Shown here one piece after another: positions 24,431-30,614 of a stretch of 64,000 nucleotides of DNA. Below the pieces are notes generated by a model that had not been told where the DNA came from, made no database searches, and saw only the letters and a list, made by a program, of their open reading frames with translations. Within the stretch, counting starts at the first letter, position 1. Every line of letters starts with the position of its first letter. Both the position numbers and the translations under genes were made by a program. Source of the stretch: a virus; the IMG/VR virus record IMGVR_UViG_3300032046_005540, positions 62,001 to 126,000 of that record, one strand, 5' to 3'.

Positions 24431-25225
24431 TCACTCCTTATTATATTCCTCCATAGTTTTTATATTTTTCAAAGCAAGTTGTAAGATTTCATCTGAAACT
24501 TGGACATTAAAATAATCTTCTGGTCTTTCTGGAACAACAAACTTTGCAGGTAATGTCTCTTTAATATCAATACCTTTAATAGCACATTTAAATGCTGTTG
24601 AAGAATCCACACTTCTAATAAATCCAAAAAGTTTTAAAAATTCAATCTCATGTGGATGACCTCCAATACCTAAACAATGAAAACTTTTACCAGAAGCAAG
24701 TAAATTGAAATGTTGATTAACATAACTTATAACCGTAGGTCTTAAAAGACTTTGAGGTAATTGCCAAAATTCAAAAGTTTTACCTATGGCTCCATACGAA
24801 AAACCTATAGTATCAATCTCTTTAACTTCTAACAATTTCGAAAAACATTCCATATATTCTCTTTCAGTCTTTCCTTGAGGAACTGCCATTAAACTTTTTG
24901 GACGATAACTCTTATTTTCCAAATCATTCAAAGCATCAACAACTCGTTTAATAGTAATTTCTCCATCCAAATAACAATCAGGTAAAACCATTTCAGAAGC
25001 ATGAACTAACTCAACTGCTTTAATAACTTCATCAAGAGGAGCAGCATTTCCATATTCAAATACACCATTATCCATAATGATAAAATCTCCTTTTAAACTT
25101 CTTTCAAGGTATGTTTCCTGATATTTTTTATTTTTTAAAACCTCTTGAGAAATTAACAAATGCATAGAAGAATTTTGATTACAAACTTCTATATAATCAG
25201 CTGGAACAATATGACAAATTTTCAT
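24431..25225 (-). CDS. dpdA: DpdA-like DNA 7-deazaguanine transglycosylase candidate (TGT superfamily)
   Basis: At 264 residues the protein looks like a compact TIM-barrel transglycosylase: FIIMDNGVFEYG at 48-59, VLPDCYLDG at 80-88 with D83, LMAVPQG, DTIGFSYGAIG, LGIGGHPHEI near 200 and RSVDSSTAF. Tandem strands ending in Asp, plus a GxGGxP loop, recall the tRNA-guanine transglycosylase superfamily. Phage DpdA members of it swap guanine in DNA for preQ0. The same genome encodes all steps to preQ0 (35447-39481), which gives such an enzyme its substrate. The family call needs a profile search; the pathway link is inference. Confidence 0.62.
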   Translation of the reverse strand: MKICHIVPADYIEVCNQNSSMHLLISQEVLKNKKYQETYLERSLKGDFIIMDNGVFEYGNAAPLDEVIKAVELVHASEMVLPDCYLDGEITIKRVVDALNDLENKSYRPKSLMAVPQGKTEREYMECFSKLLEVKEIDTIGFSYGAIGKTFEFWQLPQSLLRPTVISYVNQHFNLLASGKSFHCLGIGGHPHEIEFLKLFGFIRSVDSSTAFKCAIKGIDIKETLPAKFVVPERPEDYFNVQVSDEILQLALKNIKTMEEYNKE

Positions 25226-25239
25226 TTTATTTCTTTCTT

Positions 25240-25773
25240 TTATATCATTTTAGATAATTCACAAACTTTTTCAACTCTTCGTTGAATTTCTCCTGTTATT
25301 ATATAATACATATGATGATTATTAAAAGAATAAATTTCATTCAATAATTTTTTAATTTCTCTATCAACATCTTTTTGAAATTGAAAATCTTCATCTCTAA
25401 CACTATCTTTTTCCAAAGAAAACTCTATTGGAATATAAAACACGGCACCTGCAAATTGGTCTCTTTCTATTTGACATAATCTTTTCATAAGATTTATAAC
25501 GGGTTCAGGTAATTTATTACTTATAGCATAAGCAGTTTGTCTTATAATACTATCTACAGAAATAAAACTAGGTTTTCCACATACTTTTTGTAAATATCTT
25601 TGAACTGTTTCTATTTGACTAACAATATCACTTGTTTTATTTATTTGAAACCCTTCTTGCTTTGCTTCACGATGAATTCCATCTATAATTTCACAATAAG
25701 GAAATAACTTTTGAATTTCCTTTGCTAAAGTAGTTTTTCCTGTTCCGTGAGCACCTACTAATAAGATTTTCAT
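25240..25773 (-). CDS. P-loop nucleotide kinase-like protein, 177 aa
   Basis: It begins MKILLVGAHGTGKTT, a Walker A (GAHGTGKT) at residues 7-14, followed by EIIDGIHREA, SVDSIIRQTAY and a C-terminal YYIITGEIQRRVEKV. This layout fits the AAA_28/NadR-like ATPase-kinase group of phage and bacterial proteins. It may phosphorylate a nucleoside, nucleotide or cofactor. It stands between the transglycosylase-like gene and a small membrane protein, close to NDP kinase, so nucleotide metabolism is a fair guess. The substrate cannot be read from sequence. Confidence 0.72.
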   Translation of the reverse strand: MKILLVGAHGTGKTTLAKEIQKLFPYCEIIDGIHREAKQEGFQINKTSDIVSQIETVQRYLQKVCGKPSFISVDSIIRQTAYAISNKLPEPVINLMKRLCQIERDQFAGAVFYIPIEFSLEKDSVRDEDFQFQKDVDREIKKLLNEIYSFNNHHMYYIITGEIQRRVEKVCELSKMI

Positions 25774-25791
25774 AATCTCTTCTCCTCCAAA

Positions 25792-26052
25792 TTAAGTATA
25801 ATAATGATCAAGGAAAGTATCCTCCTGAGGTTTTACATGTGAGACTTTCAAACAATATAAATGATACAGAGCATAACCAATCACATCGGGTATACGAAAT
25901 AAAAAACATAAAGCAAGTACAACAAAAGCAAAACCAAAAACTGGGTCACCCCATTGAAGATGAAACAAATACACAGGAATCACAAAAATTCCAATACAAA
26001 TAAATCCTCCAACAAATCCAAAAAACATTGTTAAAAAAGAATGGTCTTTCAT
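25792..26052 (-). CDS. Small membrane protein, 86 aa, two transmembrane helices
   Basis: The preferred start is the ATG at 26052, one base after the ndk stop; a longer frame would cover 147 bases of ndk and is unlikely. Two long hydrophobic segments are visible: FLTMFFGFVGGFICIGIFVIPVYLF and FGFAFVVLALCFLF. They are followed by an amphipathic tail. It is probably an inner-membrane hairpin. Function unknown. The gene is packed tightly between ndk and the kinase-like gene. Confidence 0.7.
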   Translation of the reverse strand: MKDHSFLTMFFGFVGGFICIGIFVIPVYLFHLQWGDPVFGFAFVVLALCFLFRIPDVIGYALYHLYCLKVSHVKPQEDTFLDHYYT

Positions 26053-26053
26053 A

Positions 26054-26473
26054 TTATTTATCTCCAAACAATATTTTGAACTCTCTTTGAAAAGATTGTA
26101 ATGAATCTGAAACATGAACTGCATTTTTAGGTAGTTCCGTTCCAAACATTTGTCTAATAGTTCCAAATTTAGCTTTTTTAGGATCTGTATTTCCAACAAG
26201 TTCTCTTAAATGTAAAATAGTTTCTTCAAAATTCTTTTCTGGATGAGATACTATTAAAGTAACTACAGGATCTGAAGTTACAAACTTAAGGTTTCTTACA
26301 AAAAAATCTTTGCCTCTATGTTCATAATAAAGGTCCCTAGCCTGAGTTAATGTCAAAGTCCTAAATTTCATGTGATCAATCTTATAACCATTGTCCTCAA
26401 GAATGGTAATTATTTTTCCTACATTACCTGCTTGCACAGCATCAGGTTTTATTATTACCAAACAAAGGCCCAT
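26054..26473 (-). CDS. ndk: Nucleoside diphosphate kinase
   Basis: A full-length 139-residue NDP kinase. IKPDAVQ near the N-terminus (residues 8-14), a long helical middle and KNAVHVSDS with the phosphohistidine H120 are the family signatures. The enzyme transfers phosphate from ATP to other (d)NDPs to make dNTPs. Normal bacterial enzymes have H-G-S-D; here the Gly is Val, a mild change beside the active site. Phages seldom encode this enzyme because the host has one. Together with dUTPase and the kinase-like gene it suggests control of the dNTP pool. Confidence 0.92.
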   Translation of the reverse strand: MGLCLVIIKPDAVQAGNVGKIITILEDNGYKIDHMKFRTLTLTQARDLYYEHRGKDFFVRNLKFVTSDPVVTLIVSHPEKNFEETILHLRELVGNTDPKKAKFGTIRQMFGTELPKNAVHVSDSLQSFQREFKILFGDK

Positions 26474-26486
26474 TACAACTCCTTTT

Positions 26487-26633
26487 TTAAGTTACAAGTT
26501 CTTTATTTAATGTGTAAAGTCTTTTAAACGCTTCTTCTCGCAACTTTTCACAATGTAATCTTTGAGAATCCAATTCATCAATTTCATTGTATATTTTTTC
26601 TTTTCCAAGTTCAATTTCTTCTTTTCTATTCAT
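26487..26633 (-). CDS. Small helical protein, 48 aa
   Basis: A charged helical ORF (RKEEIELGKEKIYNEIDELDSQRLHCEKLREEAF) that starts right after the stop of the upstream gene and ends shortly before ndk. No family or motif. It is listed because it fills an otherwise empty 160-base gap in frame. Confidence 0.45.
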   Translation of the reverse strand: MNRKEEIELGKEKIYNEIDELDSQRLHCEKLREEAFKRLYTLNKELVT

Positions 26634-26966
26634 TTAATCCATCACCTTTTTTGCTTCCTCTGCAAAATGATCATATTCTATAACATTATCAATTGCATAA
26701 TCTCCAGTAGGAATTGTTATAGGATTGTGAGTGTTATGTTTTAAAGTAACTGGTTTTTCTACATGCAAAAACAAATTATCTTTTTCATCACAATACAAAT
26801 CAGACAACTCTTTCTCTACAATTTGATGGCAATGACCAGTTACTTCTCCTTCTGCCAAAATCCTATGATTTAAAGGTTTTAGGTTTGCAGGAAAAGTTTC
26901 AATTTTCCTAACAATTACATCTCCTTGTTGGAAAAATTCTCCAACATTAACTTTACTTCTCTTCAT
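26634..26966 (-). CDS. Conserved phage-type protein with GEVTGHCH motif, 110 aa
   Basis: The sequence runs from QQGDVIVRKIE through AEGEVTGHCHQI to a long beta-rich part (LHVEKPVTLKHNTH, ITIPTGDYAI). The G-E-V-T-G-H-x-H pattern with QGDV is a recurring feature of small phage proteins of unknown function that I recall from many genomes. The two His may bind metal in a cupin-like barrel. It sits downstream of the repeat-bearing DUF6745-like gene. No reaction is known to me. Confidence 0.7.
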   Translation of the reverse strand: MKRSKVNVGEFFQQGDVIVRKIETFPANLKPLNHRILAEGEVTGHCHQIVEKELSDLYCDEKDNLFLHVEKPVTLKHNTHNPITIPTGDYAIDNVIEYDHFAEEAKKVMD

Positions 26967-26982
26967 CTTACTTACCTCCTCT

Positions 26983-28137
26983 TTAAGTTAAAATTAAAGG
27001 TTTATTTTTTGTTTTATTTCTAAATTCTAATGCTTGTTCTACAGTAGTAATTTCTGGAGAAACTCCTTCCAAATGCCAAACCTTCTCAGAAGGATTAAAC
27101 ATTCTAAGATAGGGTCTAACTCTTTCATCTCCTAAATCAAGATTGTATAAACAATATCCTTCTGAACCTTTATCATCTAAAACTTTAGCTTTAAGTTCAA
27201 AAAGAATTTTTTCAATTCCTATCTTTCTAACTATTTCTCTTCTAACTTCTGTATTTTGTTCTTTAAGAAGAATATGGGAGTCTAATTTATCAGAGGGAGT
27301 TAAAACTATTTCTTTAGAAACTCTAACACCATTCAAAACATAAACTTCAAATTTAGGTTCTCCGGCATAAAGAATTGCTGGTCTATCTTCTGCATGAAGA
27401 ATTCCGTTCTTCATATAAATTTCTCTTGGGTGATCACAAATAATAGTAATATTTTCTAAAGGATAGAAAAATCCCCATTGAGTAGTTTTCATATATAAAC
27501 CAAACAATGGAGAAAATTCAATTCCAAGTTCTTTATTCATAAAATCATAAAATGCAAAATAACCTACAAAAAAATGACCATCAATATATGGGTAAACAAA
27601 ATCTTTAACCTGACTCCTAACCTGATTCCCAACCTGACTCCTAACCTGACTCCAAACCTGATTCTCAACCTGATTCCTAACCTGATTCTCAACCTGATTC
27701 CTAACCTGACTCCAAACCTGACTCCCAACCTGATTCTCAACCTGACTCCTAACCTGACTCCAAACCTGATTCCTAACCTGATTCTCAACCTGATTCTCAA
27801 CCTGATTCCTAACCTGATTCTCAACCTGACTCCAAACCTGATTCTCAACCTGATTCTCAACCTGATTCTCAACCTGATTCCCAACCTGACTCCTAACCTG
27901 ACTCCAAACCTGACTCCAAACCTGATAAAATAAAAGAACAGCTAACCAAGTAGATAAAGGATTATCCATATAAACTATAGGAGCAGGTTTATAACCAAGT
28001 ATCTTTTCTCTTATAAAATTTGGAGTTATTAAATCCTTTTCTACGGGGTCAGTAGAAAGTCCTATTTTTACCCATTTTTCTACATATTCAGGAAATTTAG
28101 ATATTTGTTCTTTAGTTAAAGAATTTATTTGTTTCAT
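26983..28137 (-). CDS. DUF6745-like protein with an internal array of 27 four-residue repeats
   Basis: The 384-residue protein has a leader with a PTPxxx-like KWVKIGLSTDPVEKD, then from about residue 72 an array of 27 tetrapeptides of form QV[W/R/E/G][S/N]. After this comes a domain with FAFYDFMNKELGIEF, ICDHPREIYMKNG, LHAEDRPAI and PEITTVEQALEFR. The tail resembles the DUF6745 proteins of bacteria and phages, which often carry such Gln-Val repeats. The repeats would give a regular beta stack or coil with Val every four residues. A conserved promoter-like element precedes the gene. Function unknown. Confidence 0.75.
   Translation of the reverse strand: MKQINSLTKEQISKFPEYVEKWVKIGLSTDPVEKDLITPNFIREKILGYKPAPIVYMDNPLSTWLAVLLFYQVWSQVWSQVRSQVGNQVENQVENQVENQVWSQVENQVRNQVENQVENQVRNQVWSQVRSQVENQVGSQVWSQVRNQVENQVRNQVENQVWSQVRSQVGNQVRSQVKDFVYPYIDGHFFVGYFAFYDFMNKELGIEFSPLFGLYMKTTQWGFFYPLENITIICDHPREIYMKNGILHAEDRPAILYAGEPKFEVYVLNGVRVSKEIVLTPSDKLDSHILLKEQNTEVRREIVRKIGIEKILFELKAKVLDDKGSEGYCLYNLDLGDERVRPYLRMFNPSEKVWHLEGVSPEITTVEQALEFRNKTKNKPLILT
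27601..27924 (-). repeat. In-frame 12-bp tandem repeat, 27 units (CAGGTTxxxAxx)
   Basis: On the plus strand the unit reads AACCTGATTCTC with variants (ACTCCT, ACTCCA, ATTCCT, ATTCCC). On the minus strand each unit encodes Gln-Val plus two variable residues. The 27 units fill exactly 324 bases with no frameshift. Pos 1-6 of the unit are constant, while the third-residue codon varies between Trp, Arg, Glu and Gly. The copy number is likely to change between isolates by slippage. There are no spacers, so it is not a CRISPR array. Confidence 0.95.
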
Positions 28138-28160
28138 TATTGTTTCTCATATTTTATGTT

Positions 28161-28181
28161 CAATATATTATACACAAAAAG
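28161..28181 (-). promoter_or_regulatory. Promoter-like element (TTTTTGTGTATAATATATTG), copy 2
   Basis: The minus strand carries TTTTGTGTATAATATATT, with a perfect TATAAT, starting 44 bases above the DUF6745-like gene. The same 18-base core occurs at three other gene starts in the window (28952, 49370, 50368). This copy lacks the upstream CTCCT box found in those three. It likely marks a transcription start inside the long minus-strand run. Confidence 0.65.
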
Positions 28182-28207
28182 TAGAATGTAGGTGTAAACT
28201 AAAACTA

Positions 28208-28930
28208 TTACTTAACTATTTGAAATGTTCCCTTTCCAACCTTTTGGATTTTATATCCTTTCTTTTGCAATTGTTTAACCTTTTGGTAAACATTTTGATA
28301 ACTCTTTCCGGTCATTTTTGCAATTTTCGTTATAGGTGTTCCTTTTTCAAGTTCTTTAAGAATAACATAATTCTTTTGAACGTTTTCCGGAGCTTGTTCT
28401 TCCTCCTTAATATTTTTCAGTTCTTCAATATATTCAGGAGGTGCTTCTTCATTTGTTATAGCTATAGAAATTTTTGTAGATTTAATCAATCTGTTAATAA
28501 AATGATCTTCTGAAGGTAATGTTTGAAGGTCTGTTACTTCCAAAGGATAATCTGGAAGTAAATCTAACTCAGTTTGCCATGGTGTAAAAACAATAACCCG
28601 CAATACTTCCTCTTGACTCTTCATTTCCTTGATCTTTTTCTCAACAGCCTCTTTTTGAGAAGTATTCAAAGTAACTCCATCATAAACCATCTTAATACCA
28701 AATTGAACTGGACCTTGCCAATCATCAGGCACTTCAACACCATAACCTTTAACCATTTCAATCACAGTAGTTTTAATCTCCTCGGTATTATCCTTTATCA
28801 CCTTCCTTATTGCACGAACCGGATAAAACCCCCGTAAAGATCCAGCTTCTTTAGTATCTGCTTGTTTTCCACCTCTTGTCAAATAGATACTATTTATCTT
28901 TGCGTCTTTTGCTAAAATTTTTTCTGCCAT
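28208..28930 (-). CDS. Helix-turn-helix protein, 240 aa
   Basis: The last 65 residues form a winged or simple helix-turn-helix: KNYVILKELEKGTPITKIAKMTGKSYQNVYQKVKQLQKKG. The first 170 residues are mixed alpha/beta, with no catalytic motif visible (VRAIRKVIKDNTEEIKTTV; VIVFTPWQTELDLLP). It is flanked on both sides by copies of the conserved promoter-like element, one of them directly in its leader inside an inverted repeat. It may be a regulator acting on these promoters, but this is only inferred from position. No named family recognised. Confidence 0.7.
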   Translation of the reverse strand: MAEKILAKDAKINSIYLTRGGKQADTKEAGSLRGFYPVRAIRKVIKDNTEEIKTTVIEMVKGYGVEVPDDWQGPVQFGIKMVYDGVTLNTSQKEAVEKKIKEMKSQEEVLRVIVFTPWQTELDLLPDYPLEVTDLQTLPSEDHFINRLIKSTKISIAITNEEAPPEYIEELKNIKEEEQAPENVQKNYVILKELEKGTPITKIAKMTGKSYQNVYQKVKQLQKKGYKIQKVGKGTFQIVK

Positions 28931-28951
28931 TTTAACACCTCCTAGTTTTAC

Positions 28952-28980
28952 ATTAATATATTATACACAAAATCTAGGAG
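28952..28980 (-). promoter_or_regulatory. Promoter-like element with CTCCT box, copy 1
   Basis: The minus strand reads CTCCTAG-ATTTTGTGTATAATATATTAAT. TATAAT is perfect. The CTCCTAG arm is an inverted repeat of CTAGGAG further down, which contains the ribosome binding site of the helix-turn-helix gene starting at 28930. If transcription began upstream of the arm, the mRNA could hide its own ribosome binding site. If it begins after TATAAT, the CTCCT box would be part of the promoter. Confidence 0.68.
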
Positions 28981-28990
28981 AAAAGAGCCT

Positions 28991-30082
28991 TTAATTTTCA
29001 CTAACCTTACTTTGTTCCACCAACATTGATATCATTCTACCACCAATTGCTTGTAATTGAAGAGCCGTATCCCAAGGATATCTTTTACTTGAATCAGTTA
29101 TCCTATTATGTGAAGCATAAGCATTAACATCCGTAGGTTCTGCTTCTTTCAATGCTTCAACAAACAATTGCCTGTTATGAGCTCTCTTAAAAGAAACTAA
29201 ATGAAGAACTGCTTTTCTTCCATCTTCATTTTTATCAATAACAGAATCCGCCTGTTCTGGGCCTGCAACTCTACTTACCGCTTTCCAAACACTTTCAACT
29301 TGAAAATCTGTCAAATAAGTTTCGGGCATCTTATTATAAACTTCAGATACCTTATCAAAATTAACTTTCAAATTTTGAAGTTTATTCAAAAAATGGTCAA
29401 GGTCTTTTTCTATAGAAATCTTTCTGTTTGCATCTCTCCTAACTGATCCCCAATCATCAGTCAATGTGGCTCCGTTAACACAAGAAAGTCTATAAAGATA
29501 TAACTTACCTACAGCGTCTCTAAATCCTGTATCAGAATTAACCACTCTAAATCCTATCTTTGTAATATCTCCAACTTTTGGTTCTAAAGGTTTTATAGAA
29601 GGGTCTACAATATTAAGATCAAATCCCTTATAACATAATCTTATAGATTCTAAATCAACTGGTTTATCTTTAAACATTTTATCTAATCCATATAAAAGAG
29701 TTTCGTTAGAAAAAGGTTTGTAATTGCTCTTTACAATATTGATAATCTCATTTTCTGTTCCTACAAGAAGAGAAATCATATCTCCTCTTTTCTCTTCAAG
29801 TAATCGAGAAATATTCTTTAGAAGTAAATCGATAGGAATTTTGCGGGCAAATGGATCTGGAATACCTAAAAGTCTACACAAAGATTGTAAACTCCATTGA
29901 GTCATTTTTCTAGACTCACTTTCTACTGTTAAATTTGCACTTCCATTAAAAGAAACAACAACATTTCCTAAAGAAGTAGGATGAGCTTTTGTTCTAAATT
30001 CTTTAACCGTGCTAAAAGCTTCGTCCATAGTTTTTATACTAACATATTCCTTTTCTGGAGCAAAAGCTAATTCTTCATACAT
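28991..30082 (-). CDS. DUF932-family phage/plasmid-like protein
   Basis: The 363-residue protein carries the traits of the DUF932 family: an N-terminal beta-rich half (NVVVSFNGSANLTV; TQWSLQSLCRLLGIP), a central FRVVNSDTGFRDAVGKLYLYRLSCVNGAT and a helical C-terminal half ending in WDTALQLQAIGGRM. DUF932 proteins are common in phages and plasmids. They have been proposed to resemble OB/ssDNA-annealing proteins, but their role is not established. It stands between the metallopeptidase gene and the promoter-like element before the HTH gene. Confidence 0.75.
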   Translation of the reverse strand: MYEELAFAPEKEYVSIKTMDEAFSTVKEFRTKAHPTSLGNVVVSFNGSANLTVESESRKMTQWSLQSLCRLLGIPDPFARKIPIDLLLKNISRLLEEKRGDMISLLVGTENEIINIVKSNYKPFSNETLLYGLDKMFKDKPVDLESIRLCYKGFDLNIVDPSIKPLEPKVGDITKIGFRVVNSDTGFRDAVGKLYLYRLSCVNGATLTDDWGSVRRDANRKISIEKDLDHFLNKLQNLKVNFDKVSEVYNKMPETYLTDFQVESVWKAVSRVAGPEQADSVIDKNEDGRKAVLHLVSFKRAHNRQLFVEALKEAEPTDVNAYASHNRITDSSKRYPWDTALQLQAIGGRMISMLVEQSKVSEN

Positions 30083-30111
30083 TTTTTATCTCCTTTCAAC
30101 TATAATAATGT

Positions 30112-30540
30112 TTAATTTTCTTTTTCAAGATTTGAAAATTCTTGTTCTGCTTTTTCCCAATCTACTCCTACTTTTTTCAAAATACTTCGAAAATCTTCAA
30201 TATCATGACGTTTTAAACAATAAGTTCCATTATCTCGTTTTTTGATATGCATTAATTCATGAAACAAAAGAAGATTTCTTTTCCCAAGACCAGATTTATC
30301 ATATCCTTCTTTCCACACAATTATTACTAAAGGGAAAAACCCTAACACCTGAACATATTCTGGCACCAAACAAATTTTTGCCTGATAATGGGGAGGCGTT
30401 TCACTTATATTCCACACCAATCCTATATCTTTTATAGCTATTTCATCGAGTTCTTCTTTAAATTTGCTATTTAACAATTGCACCACTACCTCTTTTAATT
30501 CAGGTGCAGGAATATATTTTGCTAAAAATGTTTTTGTCAT
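30112..30540 (-). CDS. Putative zinc metallopeptidase, phage type
   Basis: HELMH (in LLFHELMHIKKRDN) is a zincin HExxH motif, followed by a third His in LKRHDIEDF. The first 80 residues (YIPAPELKEVVVQLL; VWNISETPPHYQAKICLV) fit the small putative phage metallopeptidases. Their targets are unknown; a role in host takeover, virion processing or antidefence would be guesswork. The gene has its own AGGAGG site and a plausible promoter 33 bases upstream, and it follows the DNA polymerase gene. Confidence 0.75.
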   Translation of the reverse strand: MTKTFLAKYIPAPELKEVVVQLLNSKFKEELDEIAIKDIGLVWNISETPPHYQAKICLVPEYVQVLGFFPLVIIVWKEGYDKSGLGKRNLLLFHELMHIKKRDNGTYCLKRHDIEDFRSILKKVGVDWEKAEQEFSNLEKEN

Positions 30541-30572
30541 ATCTTTACCTCCTTAATTTTAATGTTCTCTTA

Positions 30573-30600
30573 AATATACAACTTCACTTTAAAACATCAA
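30573..30600 (-). promoter_or_regulatory. Possible sigma70-type promoter before the metallopeptidase gene
   Basis: In the 74-base gap after the DNA polymerase gene, the minus strand has TTGATG, a 16-base spacer and TATATT, about 33 bases above the ATG. It does not carry the TTTTGTG core of the four conserved elements. Boxes of this quality occur by chance in AT-rich DNA, so confidence is modest. Confidence 0.35.
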
Positions 30601-30614
30601 CTAAATATTTTCCA

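Noticed and set aside
27601-27924. CRISPR-like array of short direct repeats
   Set aside because: The 12-bp units follow each other without spacers, vary at fixed places and stay in frame, so this is a protein-coding repeat.
27564-27933. Open frames on both strands over the repeat (NLIPNLTP-type and RIRLRIRL-type)
   Set aside because: They only reflect the 12-bp period, since a multiple of three keeps all frames open. The DUF6745-like frame has start, ribosome site and family sequence.
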